From positions 62,001 through 126,000 of the forward strand of contig DASYZG010000040.1 in assembly GCA_035946575.1 (NCBI GenBank): a stretch of DNA of 64,000 nucleotides, written 5' to 3'. The first letter of the stretch is position 1, and every line of letters starts with the position of its first letter. The notes under the pieces were generated by a model. The model was given only the letters and a program-made list of their open reading frames with translations. It did no database searches and was not told the origin of the DNA. The position numbers and the translations under genes were made by a program. Below, in pieces: positions 25,059 to 33,212 of the stretch. Source of the stretch: Gp13-AA77 sp035946575 (lineage in GTDB: Bacteria; Acidobacteriota; Terriglobia; UBA7540).

Positions 25059-27200
25059 TTGTCTGAGGTTCAGCTCGATCAAATTCCGGAGCATTGCCGC
25101 TTGACGGTGCTGCAGGCGCAGGAATTCGAAAAGATCAGCCGGCGCGAGCTCTACAACCGCCTCACTGAAGGCGGATCGCTCGACTGGTCTCTGGCTCCTA
25201 ACCCGGGCCGCGGCCCGAAAGAGATCAAGGTGGTCGACGCGCGTTCGCTCTCGCGCCCCGAGGCGCATCAGCGTTTCCTGCGCTCAATTGCGCGCGAGCG
25301 CATGGAGTCCTCAGAGTTTTTCGGAGCCCAGAGTCCGGCCGCCCCGTCCGATTCGAACATCCACCTCACTGGCGCAGGTGGTGACGCGAGCGATCCCCTG
25401 TCTGAACGTGGCGGCCGAACCCCGAGCTCCGAGCCGGGAACTCACCAGGGCGATCTTTTTCTCTCGCCTGTCGCCGAGCGGCTACCGGGCGAGTACGAGC
25501 AGAAGCGGATCGCCGAGCGGCGCTTGAAACTCGTCGAGCCGGTGGGGAACGGACTTTACCGGCGCCTCGGGTTCGCCACCAAGGGCGACTATCTCCGCGC
25601 CACGGCCTCAGCCCATAAGACCTCCGTGCGCAGTCTCCAGCGCTGGTGGGACGATTACCGCCGGGCGGGCGGCGGCGTGCAGGGCCTCCGGGCCCTCATG
25701 ACCGACAAGCCGGGCCCCGAGGCCACAGGGCCGCGCCTGGAAGCCTGGCAGAAGCATTTCCTGGACGAAGAGCGCCTGCTGAACCACTCCACGCGCGAGC
25801 GCGCTTATGAGCGGCTGATCGCCGAAACGGGCTCTCGTCAGGCCAGCTGGGGCGTGGCGCACATCTATCAGCAGCCCACGCGCTCCGCCGTGTACCGCTA
25901 CTGGGCATCACTCGGCGAGCAGGCGCCCATGGCGGCCGCGATTGAGGGCCGGTCGGCGCTCAAGGCCGCGGCGATGCAGATCTCGCGTACTTACGCCGAC
26001 TGCTCTTCGCTCGACCGCGTGGGCGTGGATGAATGGATCACCGACGTCTTCACTTACAATCCGGCGAGATTACTGAAGGATGGCAAGCCGCGCGTGGGCC
26101 GAGCCTACCTGGTCACCATGCTGGACGAGCGCTCGCTCTACCCGCTGGAGGCGGTGATCGCCGAGTTTCCCTCAATCGAGGATGAGATCGATCTGCTGGT
26201 TTCGGTCTCGATGCAGTACGGGGTGCCGGGCCTGATCAATTCCGACCGGGGCCGCATGCGCGGCAAAACCTTCGGAGGCCAGTTCCGCGAGTTCGATCGC
26301 GACAAGGCGCGTTCCAGGACCGACGGGATTCTTGATCGCCTGGGGGTGGGGCGCAATATGCCGCGGGAGCACAATCCGCAGGGGAATCGCCTGGAGCGCT
26401 TTCACCTGGAGCTGGCCCGCTTTGCGAAAACCCTTCCCGGCTGGTGCGGCAACTCCCCCGAGGAGCGGGACGAATTTTCGAACGCGGAAGCGGCCATCCG
26501 GCAGCACGAGCGCTGGGTGCGCGGCGGCGACGGCGCCCCGGCCACAACGCCCTTGCTCTCCCAGGATGAACTGCTCGAGAAGGTCCGGGGATTCTTCGCG
26601 TGGTGGCGAAACGAACACTACAGCGAAGGCACGGACATGAACGGGCTCACGCCGCAGATGGTTTTCGATCGCAACCGTCCGGCCGAAGGATTCCGGAAGG
26701 TCTCGCTCGAGCTGCTCGATGCCGCCACCGCCCGCGTCTGGACCAATCACCTGGTGAAGGCGGGCGGGGTGATCGAGATCTCCGAGGGCAATTATCAGAC
26801 CACGCGCTATTACTCGCACGAGCTGGTGCTGATCCAGGGCGAGCGGCGCACGGTGACGCGCTCACGTTACGACCGCTCGAAGGTCACGGTGCACGGGATC
26901 GGACCCGAGGATCCCGCCATCATTGCCCCGGCGCAAACGCGCGTGGGGGTGAGCGATCCCGAGCTGCTCGGCCAGGCGATCGCCGAGAAGGAATTCTCGC
27001 GAAACCTGCTGCGCACGGCCCTTGAGCGGCCGGCGCGCGAGATCTCGAGCTCGGAAGTGATGACCGGAGGGCTGAGCGCGATCCGGCCGCCACGCTCGCG
27101 CGATCGGGTGGAGGGTGAAATGCTCCAGCCCGTGACCAGCGAAGATGTGGCCCGCCGCGCCCTCGAACGACTGATGGAAATGGAGGAGCAGGCCCAATGA
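25059..27200 (+). CDS. Mu-type DDE transposase (MuA-like)
   Basis: 713 residues from a TTG with AGGGGG upstream. It has an N-terminal DNA-binding region with a MuA-like helix-turn-helix (CRLTVLQAQEFEKISRRELY; a second around 185-270). A catalytic RNase H-like core carries D324 (VGVDEWITD), D396 (INSDRGRMRG) and E446 (GNRLERFHLELA), with spacing similar to MuA (269/336/392). The C-terminal Mu-C barrel (EISEGNYQTTRYYSHELVLI) and a basic tail follow. It should bind the terminal GGTTCGTGGC sites and carry out strand transfer. The next gene overlaps by ATGA, as with MuA-MuB. Confidence 0.94.
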   Translation: MSEVQLDQIPEHCRLTVLQAQEFEKISRRELYNRLTEGGSLDWSLAPNPGRGPKEIKVVDARSLSRPEAHQRFLRSIARERMESSEFFGAQSPAAPSDSNIHLTGAGGDASDPLSERGGRTPSSEPGTHQGDLFLSPVAERLPGEYEQKRIAERRLKLVEPVGNGLYRRLGFATKGDYLRATASAHKTSVRSLQRWWDDYRRAGGGVQGLRALMTDKPGPEATGPRLEAWQKHFLDEERLLNHSTRERAYERLIAETGSRQASWGVAHIYQQPTRSAVYRYWASLGEQAPMAAAIEGRSALKAAAMQISRTYADCSSLDRVGVDEWITDVFTYNPARLLKDGKPRVGRAYLVTMLDERSLYPLEAVIAEFPSIEDEIDLLVSVSMQYGVPGLINSDRGRMRGKTFGGQFREFDRDKARSRTDGILDRLGVGRNMPREHNPQGNRLERFHLELARFAKTLPGWCGNSPEERDEFSNAEAAIRQHERWVRGGDGAPATTPLLSQDELLEKVRGFFAWWRNEHYSEGTDMNGLTPQMVFDRNRPAEGFRKVSLELLDAATARVWTNHLVKAGGVIEISEGNYQTTRYYSHELVLIQGERRTVTRSRYDRSKVTVHGIGPEDPAIIAPAQTRVGVSDPELLGQAIAEKEFSRNLLRTALERPAREISSSEVMTGGLSAIRPPRSRDRVEGEMLQPVTSEDVARRALERLMEMEEQAQ

Positions 27201-28150
27201 GCGCTCTGCCGCGCCTGGTCCCGAGCCCCTCTACCGATCGCGATGCCGCCCGCCACGAGCTGCGCGTCTACATGTCGCGCACCGGGATGGGCCTCTCGCA
27301 GATCGCCGAGCTTATCGGCCTGGCCCACACTTCGATGCGCCAGTTCATTTCGGCGGCGAAGTATGGCGATGGTGAGGGTGCGCTCACCTCGCGGAAGATC
27401 CTCGATTTCCTCCAGGCGAATCCTCCGGCCCGGCTTGAGCGTCCCGGGAAGCTCTACGAGACCGACTGCACGCGGGCGATCCGCTCCATGGTTAACTATG
27501 TAGGCTCGGGACGCTGGGGGATCCTGTACGGACCGGCGGGCAGCCAGAAGAGCTTTGGCCTGGAATCGATCGCGGCCGAGACGGCCGACGATCCCGAGCC
27601 GCGCGCCGTGTACCTCGAGTGTTCGCCGCGCCTCACTCCCTCCGGGCTGATGCGGCGCGTGGCCACCGTGCTCGGGGCGCCCTATGCGCAGTGCCGCGAG
27701 GGTTTGCTGCAGTCATTGCTCTTCCTGATCCGGCGCCGGCGCCATCCGCTGGCGCTGCTGATCGACGAGGCGCAGCACCTTTACCGGGCGGTCGATACCC
27801 TCGAGACCATCCGGGATCTCGGCGATAAGGCACGCGGCAAGGTGGGGATTCTGGTGGCGGGCAACGAGGATGTGCTGCGCCTGTTCGAGCCCCGGCGCGG
27901 GGTGTATTTCGAGCAGTGGCGCTCACGCATTGAGCAGAAGACGGTGCGGCTCACGGGCCTGAGCCGCGAGGAGTCGAAAGAGATCGTGCAGGCGGAGCTC
28001 GGGACGCTCCCGGCCGAGGTGGTGGCCGACCTCTGCGGGAAGCCGGTGATCGATCCCGAGTCGAAGCGGCATTACTACTCGGCGCGGCGCCTGTTCAACG
28101 CCATCCGGGATTTCAGGGAGATGAGGGATCGTGCCAGGGGGCAAGGATGA
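27197..28150 (+). CDS. MuB-like AAA ATPase (target selector)
   Basis: 317 residues. An N-terminal helix-turn-helix (MGLSQIAELIGLAHTSMRQF, about 31-50) is followed by an AAA ATPase with Walker A GPAGSQKS (112-119) and Walker B LALLIDEAQHL (D190-E191). A sensor region (VGILVAGNED) and a C-terminal helical domain complete it. This is the architecture of MuB and TnsC-like target-DNA-binding ATPases. It overlaps both neighbours by ATGA, so it is tightly coupled to the transposase. Confidence 0.93.
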   Translation: MSALPRLVPSPSTDRDAARHELRVYMSRTGMGLSQIAELIGLAHTSMRQFISAAKYGDGEGALTSRKILDFLQANPPARLERPGKLYETDCTRAIRSMVNYVGSGRWGILYGPAGSQKSFGLESIAAETADDPEPRAVYLECSPRLTPSGLMRRVATVLGAPYAQCREGLLQSLLFLIRRRRHPLALLIDEAQHLYRAVDTLETIRDLGDKARGKVGILVAGNEDVLRLFEPRRGVYFEQWRSRIEQKTVRLTGLSREESKEIVQAELGTLPAEVVADLCGKPVIDPESKRHYYSARRLFNAIRDFREMRDRARGQG

Positions 28151-28467
28151 GCGAAGAGCGGGATTTGCTATGGCATCTCGAGCACGACGGCCGGCTCCGG
28201 CGCGGTGACGGCGAGGGGGACTTCCTGGCGGAGCTGGATGGCGTGCCGGTGGATATTTTTTCGCGGCAGTACTCCGATTCGATGCCCGTGTTTACCACGG
28301 TCGGAAACCAGCGCGACGTGATCCGGGTCCTGGAGGCGCTCGGGAACCGCTGTAGGGCCCTCGATCGCGAACTGAAGCGGGCCAAGAGGAGCGAGCGCTG
28401 CCTCTGGGTTGCTCTCGGCATCGCCGTGGCCTCGGTTATCGGGTGTGTCGCGATATCGGTGCTCTGA
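28147..28467 (+). CDS. Hypothetical protein with C-terminal membrane anchor
   Basis: 106 residues, ATGA overlap with the MuB-like gene. The soluble N-terminal part (DLLWHLEHDGRLRRGDGEGD) is followed by a short coiled segment and a final transmembrane helix (CLWVALGIAVASVIGCVAIS, about 85-105). No family is recognised; it belongs to the early operon. Confidence 0.65.
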   Translation: MSEERDLLWHLEHDGRLRRGDGEGDFLAELDGVPVDIFSRQYSDSMPVFTTVGNQRDVIRVLEALGNRCRALDRELKRAKRSERCLWVALGIAVASVIGCVAISVL

Positions 28468-28688
28468 TGCCCATTGATCGACATCTCGAAGCGGCGCGGC
28501 AGGACGGTCCGGTGGCCGGCTGGAAGCCGGTGGAATCGATTCCGCTTCAGCTTGCCACCTACTGTGTGAGCTGCGACCAGGTGGTGCGATCGGACCAGAT
28601 GCGTAACGGGCGCTGCCCGATCTGCGGGAGCGAGTCCACATTGAATCTGGCGCGGGCACTGTACCGCGAAGGCGAGGCGGTAGCGTGA
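28467..28688 (+). CDS. Zinc-ribbon small protein
   Basis: 73 residues; TGATG overlap with the preceding gene. Two CxxC pairs (CVSCDQ and CPICGSES, about 33-56) form a zinc ribbon, suggesting nucleic-acid binding or a Com-like regulator. The rest is short and polar. It sits in the run of overlapping early genes after the ATPase. Confidence 0.65.
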   Translation: MPIDRHLEAARQDGPVAGWKPVESIPLQLATYCVSCDQVVRSDQMRNGRCPICGSESTLNLARALYREGEAVA

Positions 28689-29275
28689 TGATCGTTGCGG
28701 AGTGGCGGAAGGGAACAAGGGTTCGCTCCCAGGCCTTTGGAGAAGGCGTGGTGGAGGCCGTCCGCGGGCAGATCCTCGGGATTCGGTTTCTCCGCGGCTC
28801 CGGGTTCGTCACCTTGAACGCGGAGATTCATCCACTCGAAGTCCTTGGAAAGCAAGCTGCCGGGCAACTTACGGCAGAGAAGCCGGAGATGGAGGAGAAA
28901 AAGATGCCACGCGGAACACCCCTGCAAGTCGACATCGATAAGCTGCGTTCCCTCGCCGCCCAGGGAATGAACAGCGTGCAGATCGCCGAGCGTCTCGGCG
29001 TGAGCCGCCCGCAGGTGAATATGATAGCGAACCGAAACGGGATCAGTCTAACGCCCGCGCCGAGGGGCCGGAGGGCTGCGAGTGGGAAGCCCGGTAAGGC
29101 GGTCACTGCCCCCCCCCGCAAGCCACGCGCCGTCCGGGAGGGATCATCGTTAGGCACAAAGGGAGACGGCCGCGCCCCGATTCCCGACGGTCATCCTTAT
29201 GCCGCCGTGATCGCGGGGCTGGAGGCGCGTGGCGCGAGGATGCTGGAAGCCGCGCGGTTGCTGCGCGGGATTTAA
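28688..29275 (+). CDS. Putative regulator with central helix-turn-helix
   Basis: 195 residues from the ATG that overlaps the previous stop (a GTG three bases earlier is possible). The N-terminal half is a small beta domain (GTRVRSQAFGEGVVEAVRGQ). Residues ~75-115 contain a resolvase/Mor-like helix-turn-helix (DKLRSLAAQGMNSVQIAERL then GVSRPQVNMIANRNGI). A basic linker and a short helical end follow. It may be an early-to-middle regulator, but it lacks the dimer domain of Mor/C, so this is inference. Confidence 0.6.
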   Translation: MIVAEWRKGTRVRSQAFGEGVVEAVRGQILGIRFLRGSGFVTLNAEIHPLEVLGKQAAGQLTAEKPEMEEKKMPRGTPLQVDIDKLRSLAAQGMNSVQIAERLGVSRPQVNMIANRNGISLTPAPRGRRAASGKPGKAVTAPPRKPRAVREGSSLGTKGDGRAPIPDGHPYAAVIAGLEARGARMLEAARLLRGI

Positions 29276-29306
29276 GCGCCCTGACTCTAGCGCCTATCCT
29301 ATCCAG

Positions 29307-29690
29307 ATGACCCGATCGCTAAATCCCGATTCGCGCCACGCGCCCGCCATGCTGGTGCTGTACCGCGAGTACTTGCGCTGGAACGGCATCCCCATGCCTT
29401 CGCCCGGGCGCGTGGCGGCGGCGCTCAAGCGCTTTCTGGTGGAAAACCCCGCCTGGAACTCAGAGCAGATCGAGCGCGCGATTCGCAATCGCTTCGCTTC
29501 CGATCTTAACCCGGCGGATGAGCCCTGGGTGTGGCTGCCGTATCTCGCGCGTTACGTCCGCGGACCTCTGGACAAATTCTCGCGCCCGAGGCGGACGGCC
29601 GCGCAGGGGGCCACGCGGGAATCGATTGATCGGGAAATCGAGCAGTTCAATAAGAAGTGGGAAGCGGAAAAGGCGGCGCGGCGGCGATGA
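29307..29690 (+). CDS. Hypothetical phage protein (127 aa)
   Basis: ATG at 29307; the stop overlaps the next start as ATGA. The sequence is helical (RHAPAMLVLYREYLRWNGIP, NPAWNSEQIERAIRNRFASD, WVWLPYLARYV) and ends in a charged coil. It may be a replication or regulatory factor, since it lies between the transposition and GemA genes. No family is recognised. Confidence 0.6.
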   Translation: MTRSLNPDSRHAPAMLVLYREYLRWNGIPMPSPGRVAAALKRFLVENPAWNSEQIERAIRNRFASDLNPADEPWVWLPYLARYVRGPLDKFSRPRRTAAQGATRESIDREIEQFNKKWEAEKAARRR

Positions 29691-30184
29691 GCGAGGCTCT
29701 CACAGGCCGGGAAGCGCTGCTCAACGGTTTCGACGTGCAGGTGTGGTCGATCCTGCGCCATCGCCGGGGCTCGGACCAGGCCCTCTCGCTCGCCATGATC
29801 ATCTCGAGGGTCTGGCCCGAGGAATACACGGTCTACCAGGGTTCTGTCCGCTGGATGCGGAATAGAGAGCGGGCGGTTAAGGGAGCCATCGAGAAGCTGC
29901 GCGACGCCGGCAAGCTGATCGCGGCGAATCGCTCGGGGTTCATGAGAAGCCAGAAGCCGGGCGCCAAAAGCCAGAAGATTGCCAAGCCGACGGGCTATTT
30001 CATTGCGACCTCGGCCGACGAGATCGAGCAGTGCATTCGCCCTTACCGCAGCCAGGCCATCAAGATGTTTCGGACCGCGAGCCACATGCTCGGCCGCGAT
30101 GCCCACGATGTGGTTGGGCAGATGCAACTGGCGCTGGAAGCGCCCGAGCACGGATCAGGGGCCAGGGGCCAGGTGTCAGAGTGA
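29687..30184 (+). CDS. Hypothetical winged-helix-like phage protein
   Basis: 165 residues. The pattern LLNGFDVQVWSILRHRRGSD followed by ISRVWPEEYTVYQGSVRWM and IEKLRDAGKLIAANRSGFM resembles a winged helix with a beta-wing, suggesting DNA binding. Residues 87-97 (SQKPGAKSQK) are encoded by a 7-bp repeat tract, and another such tract forms the last residues. Its stop overlaps the GTG of the GemA-like gene. Confidence 0.6.
   Translation: MSEALTGREALLNGFDVQVWSILRHRRGSDQALSLAMIISRVWPEEYTVYQGSVRWMRNRERAVKGAIEKLRDAGKLIAANRSGFMRSQKPGAKSQKIAKPTGYFIATSADEIEQCIRPYRSQAIKMFRTASHMLGRDAHDVVGQMQLALEAPEHGSGARGQVSE
29945..29979. repeat. Heptamer tract, five units (AGAAGCC-type)
   Basis: AGAAGCC AGAAGCC GGGCGCC AAAAGCC AGAAGAT, translated inside the preceding-listed gene as a Ser/Gln/Lys-rich loop. 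Confidence 0.75.
30153..30180. repeat. Heptamer tract at the junction to the GemA-like gene
   Basis: GATCAGG GGCCAGG GGCCAGG TGTCAGA ends exactly where the GTGA start/stop overlap begins. Its purine-rich units supply the ribosome-binding-site-like sequence of the next gene. Confidence 0.8.
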
Positions 30185-30984
30185 AGCTAAGAGCCGCAAC
30201 CCTGAAAGCGCTGCACGCTGAGTGGCGCAAATTCTCGCCGTCGGTCACGAGTGAGCTCCCCGAGCGCGAAGCTCGTATTGAATGGACGAACCGGGCGCTC
30301 AATCAGCGGTTGAAGAAGGCCGATCGCGCCCGCATGGAGCGCACGGTCGCTTCCTGGAACGATCTCCAGGAAGGCGAGGCGCGGTATCTCCTGCGCCGCA
30401 TGCGTGGCGAGTCAGGAGACGCGGCGGCCTGGCGCGCCAACCTGATCGCGCGCCTGGCGGTCGAGCTCTGGGGATCGCAGTGGGATGAATTCCTGCATCA
30501 GCGCCTGGGCGATCGCTTCCGCGTGGGCCGGGCCGAGGATCTCTCGCCGCGCGACGGCCGGGCGACGGTGGAGGAGCTGGTGTCCCGGATCGCGCGGCGG
30601 GATGGAATCGAGATTGAAGCCGTTCGAGCGAAGTATTCACCACAGAGGGCACAGAGCTGGCGCCTGACAGGGGGAAACGATGGACTGGCGAAAGGTCATG
30701 GAGCATCTGGCGCGCTCGAATCCGCGCCTGGTACTCAAGCTGATCGAGAAGGAAAAGCAGTCCGGAGGGCGGGACCCGGCAGCCGGAAAGGCGGCGGCAT
30801 GAGCTGCCCGGTCTGCAAAAGCGACGATCGCGAGGTCGAGGAAACTCGTCAGGCCCGCGATGGCTACAAGATCCGCCTGAACCAGTGCAAGAACTGCGGC
30901 TCAAGATACGCCACTCGGGTTCATGAGGATCTCGTGCCGATTCTCGAGTACAACAAGGCCCGGGCGGCATCGAGGCTGCAGTGA
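30181..30984 (+). CDS. GemA-like (Mu gp16) protein, read through into a zinc ribbon
   Basis: Start GTG overlapping the previous stop. Residues 1-150 match the GemA/gp16 DUF1018 family (LHAEWRKFSPS, RNGR-type segment, DEFLHQRLGDRFRVGRAEDL, ATVEELVSRIARRDGIEIE). No stop follows. The frame continues through a low-complexity stretch (about 155-206) that begins with a dispersed repeat (CCACAGAGGGCACAGAG) and then enters a CxxC zinc ribbon with its own ATG at 30799. The normal end of GemA is near residue 150-160, so the 267-residue fusion probably arose by loss of the stop. Confidence 0.7.
   Translation: MKLRAATLKALHAEWRKFSPSVTSELPEREARIEWTNRALNQRLKKADRARMERTVASWNDLQEGEARYLLRRMRGESGDAAAWRANLIARLAVELWGSQWDEFLHQRLGDRFRVGRAEDLSPRDGRATVEELVSRIARRDGIEIEAVRAKYSPQRAQSWRLTGGNDGLAKGHGASGALESAPGTQADREGKAVRRAGPGSRKGGGMSCPVCKSDDREVEETRQARDGYKIRLNQCKNCGSRYATRVHEDLVPILEYNKARAASRLQ
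30680..30802 (+). CDS. Small nested ORF (40 aa) out of frame with the GemA readthrough
   Basis: ATG preceded by AGGGGGAAACG; the product MDWRKVMEHLARSNPRLVLK... is a short amphipathic helix ending KAAA. Its TGA overlaps the ATG of the zinc-ribbon frame as ATGA, the typical coupling in this operon. This suggests that here the real coding frame is this one and that the longer GemA frame runs through it by accident. Confidence 0.5.
   Translation: MDWRKVMEHLARSNPRLVLKLIEKEKQSGGRDPAAGKAAA
30799..30984 (+). CDS. Zinc-ribbon protein (internal start within the fused frame)
   Basis: 61 residues: MSCPVCKSDDREVEETRQAR then LNQCKNCGSRYATRVHEDLV. Four cysteines in two CxxC pairs resemble the N-terminal zinc ribbon of NrdR-type regulators. 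It is in frame with the GemA-like gene, so it may be made alone, as a fusion, or both. Confidence 0.55.
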   Translation: MSCPVCKSDDREVEETRQARDGYKIRLNQCKNCGSRYATRVHEDLVPILEYNKARAASRLQ

Positions 30985-30985
30985 A

Positions 30986-31046
30986 AGAAATGGCCTACCG
31001 GTAGGCCATTTCTGATCCTGACCCCCTTGACAAGCTGGTCAAGGGG
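30986..31046. terminator. Two adjacent inverted repeats after the early operon
   Basis: A perfect 28-base palindrome centred at 30999/31000 (arms AGAAATGGCCTACC) starts right after the stop at 30984. It is followed by CCCCTTGAC-AAGCTG-GTCAAGGGG (31023-31046). The first arm ends ATTTCT, giving a short U-rich end. They probably end early transcription, or are mobile palindromic repeats. Confidence 0.5.
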
Positions 31047-31258
31047 CCAGATGCTGAAGCGCGTGAGCGTTTTATAGCCTCGAGTTAAATGTTTTGAAAG
31101 GCTCATCCCCGGACCCGCCTCAAGGCGCTCACACCCGGGGATCGAGAAAGGCGGCGACCCCTCCGGGAAACCGGACCGCCGCCGGAAATCTGAGATTGGC
31201 CCAGGGGGGACGCTTTCTGGGCTGAGGGCAGCGGTGGTCTAGACCCGCTGCTGCCCAT

Positions 31259-31843
31259 TTGACCGAAGAGCAGCGAACGTTTCTCGCCCATCTCGCTCCC
31301 GCCGCGCTCGCTTCCGAGCGCCGCACCGGCATTCCCGCTTCCATAACCCTCGCCCAGGCCGCGCTCGAATCGGCCGGGATCGGCGAAGACGGCCACTGGC
31401 ACTGGGGGCAATCGGCGCTCGCGCGCGAAGCCAGCAACTTCTTCGGCATCAAGTATTCGCCGTTCTGCGCCTCGCACGGCGCCTATGGCAGCGTCACCAT
31501 GCCCACGCACGAAGTGGTGAAGGGCCAGAGCGTCCCGGTGCACGCCGAGTTCTGCGCCTTTCGCACGGTTCAGGACTCGATTGATTGCCGCGCGGCGCTC
31601 CTGATGCAAATGCCGAATTACGCGCTCGCCCACCAGGTAGCCCAGGAGCCCGCCTCGCCCGGCAAGGCCGAACGCTTCATCGAGGCTCTGCAGCGGGCGC
31701 GGCTGCCCTACTCCACCAATCCGCGGTACGTCGACGAGGTAATGGCCATCGTGCGCGAGCACCAGCTCGACCGGACGGAGGTCCTGGAGGCGCTGGCCGC
31801 TCCCGAGGATGCCCCGGGAAGCGCTCAGGCGGTGCAGGCATGA
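31259..31843 (+). CDS. Endolysin, glucosaminidase/muramidase family
   Basis: 194 residues from a TTG. It matches the FlgJ-type glucosaminidase fold: TGIPASITLAQAALESAGIG has the catalytic Glu of the ALESA motif (about 38), followed by SNFFGIKYSPFC and the FRTVQDSIDCRAALLM and YSTNPRYVDEVMAIVREHQL segments. It should cleave peptidoglycan at lysis. No signal peptide is seen, so release needs the holin downstream. No clear ribosome site precedes the TTG, so the start is tentative. Confidence 0.85.
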   Translation: MTEEQRTFLAHLAPAALASERRTGIPASITLAQAALESAGIGEDGHWHWGQSALAREASNFFGIKYSPFCASHGAYGSVTMPTHEVVKGQSVPVHAEFCAFRTVQDSIDCRAALLMQMPNYALAHQVAQEPASPGKAERFIEALQRARLPYSTNPRYVDEVMAIVREHQLDRTEVLEALAAPEDAPGSAQAVQA

Positions 31844-32055
31844 ACGGCACGGTGATCGGCAACACGGCCACCGACGACATGATTATCGTCGCTTATGACC
31901 TGCCGGCCGCGCCGCACGCCCAGGAGGACAGCAAGGCCATGGTGGCGATCGGAGCCTCGGGTCCGAACGGCCAGGGCTACAACCTGGTGCAGTTTTTTGA
32001 ACCCTGTTCAGGAGTGGTATGGGCAATCTACCGGGCGATAGCGGGCGGAAATTAG
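31840..32055 (+). CDS. Hypothetical small phage protein (71 aa)
   Basis: ATGA overlap with the endolysin gene. The sequence (MNGTVIGNTATDDMIIVAYD ... AIYRAIAGGN) is acidic and soluble with no known motif. Its ending resembles that of another small protein in the tail region (48897-49139, ...AFYKSIKAGN). Unknown function. Confidence 0.6.
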   Translation: MNGTVIGNTATDDMIIVAYDLPAAPHAQEDSKAMVAIGASGPNGQGYNLVQFFEPCSGVVWAIYRAIAGGN

Positions 32056-32060
32056 GCTCA

Positions 32061-32324
32061 ATGGCAGCGCGCCTGGAGTTTATCCGGCGCTCGGGCATCC
32101 AGGTTTCCATGGCCACCTGGAGGCGATGGCTGGAGTCCGGAGCCCTGCCCTCCTGGCAATCGCCGAGCACCATGTGCAAAGGGCGATACTACGTGTCCCT
32201 CGGGGATATCGAGGCTTTCATCGCCCGGGGAGCGATGCCGGCGGACGAGAGATTCGGCCTCCTAGAAAGGAATCCGCGCCCGCCCCAGGGAGAGGATGGC
32301 CTGCCAGGAGGCCGGATGCAATGA
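32061..32324 (+). CDS. Small HTH (excisionase/MerR-like) protein
   Basis: 87 residues from the ATG at 32061; AGG lies five bases upstream. Residues ~5-55 (RLEFIRRSGIQVSMATWRRW, LPSWQSPSTMCKGRYYVSLG, DIEAFIARG) fit the helix-turn-helix 17 / excisionase-like fold. It could regulate late genes or be a leftover transcription factor. It overlaps no neighbour. Confidence 0.6.
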   Translation: MAARLEFIRRSGIQVSMATWRRWLESGALPSWQSPSTMCKGRYYVSLGDIEAFIARGAMPADERFGLLERNPRPPQGEDGLPGGRMQ

Positions 32325-32363
32325 GGCGGAGCGGAATCGCCGCAAAGAGGCGGTGAGGGCCAA

Positions 32364-32594
32364 ATGAAGAGCAGACGGAGCCATCCTGGGATGCGGGCTA
32401 CACCTATGAGAGCGAAGAGGGTCCGGTTACAAACGGTGATCATTGGGTTTGCCCTGCTGGGTTTGAGCTGCGGGTTCGAGACCCGACCTACAAACCCAAG
32501 TGCATCCGCAGGCATGGCTCAGAATAACGCCGGCGCGGGCGTGGCAGCGCTGGCGTGGCCGGAGGCCACGCAGGGATCCGGGGCCAGGAGTTAG
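32364..32594 (+). CDS. Small lipoprotein, possible outer spanin (Rz1-like)
   Basis: 76 residues; GTGAGGG lies five bases before the ATG. A basic N-terminus and hydrophobic run end in a lipobox (VIIGFALLGLSC, Cys36), followed by a short Pro/Ser/Ala-rich chain. Size, lipobox and place between endolysin and holin fit an outer-membrane spanin. No clear Rz partner is seen, though the small coiled-coil membrane protein at 33212 could serve. Confidence 0.5.
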   Translation: MKSRRSHPGMRATPMRAKRVRLQTVIIGFALLGLSCGFETRPTNPSASAGMAQNNAGAGVAALAWPEATQGSGARS

Positions 32595-32596
32595 GC

Positions 32597-32719
32597 ATGG
32601 ACGCAAAGCAGCAACAAAAGCCCGATGAGGCTCCGAAGCCGGCGATGGTGCCGCAGACCGCCTGGACGGCCTGGCAATTCCTCAAGGCGCTGGCCGGGGT
32701 GTTCCGGGGGCCCAAGTAA
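32597..32719 (+). CDS. Small protein in the lysis cluster (40 aa)
   Basis: GGAG seven bases before the ATG. The product is a charged Gln/Lys/Pro-rich segment then AWTAWQFLKALAGVFRGPK, an amphipathic helix. It ends one base before the holin gene start. No function is known; a membrane-active helper is possible. Confidence 0.5.
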   Translation: MDAKQQQKPDEAPKPAMVPQTAWTAWQFLKALAGVFRGPK

Positions 32720-32720
32720 A

Positions 32721-33212
32721 GTGGACGTAAGAAACATTCTCGGCAAGATCGGGCTGGCCACCGCCAAGGCAGGCGTGGATGCCGCGGGGGCTATCCCCGG
32801 CGTCGGTCCAGTCATCCAGGCTCTTACTCCGGAGCTGCTGGCGGTGCTCAAGAGCAAGATGCCCGATGTCGCGCAGCAGCAGGCGCTGGATGCGGCGGCC
32901 CAGGCGGCTAGTGACGATCTCGCGAAGGCAGAGCTGAATTATCAGGTTCAGATTGCACAGATCGCGAGCGCCAACATCACCGCCGACTCTTCCTCGAACG
33001 ACTGGTTCGTGCGCCGCGCTCGTCCGGCGTTTCTCTGGGTGATGATTCTGGCTATTTTCTTCTCGGTGATCGTGTTCCCGATTTTGAACCTGATCGATCA
33101 CCGGGGATTGATGGTGCTCGACATTCCGAGCGGTTATCTCGACCTGTTCGGGATCGCCTTCACGGGCTATGCCGTGGCGCGCACCACCGAGAAGGTGAAG
33201 GGCAAGGACTGA
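32721..33212 (+). CDS. Holin of the 3-TM superfamily
   Basis: 163 residues from a GTG. A helical N-terminal region (VGPVIQALTPELLAVLKSKM, QALDAAAQAASDDLAKAELN) leads to WFVRRARPAFLWVMILAIFF, which is a signature of the holin-3TM family, and to further membrane segments (about 92-112 and 128-150). It should form the inner-membrane lesion that lets the endolysin through. It lies next to the endolysin and lipoprotein genes. Confidence 0.8.
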   Translation: MDVRNILGKIGLATAKAGVDAAGAIPGVGPVIQALTPELLAVLKSKMPDVAQQQALDAAAQAASDDLAKAELNYQVQIAQIASANITADSSSNDWFVRRARPAFLWVMILAIFFSVIVFPILNLIDHRGLMVLDIPSGYLDLFGIAFTGYAVARTTEKVKGKD

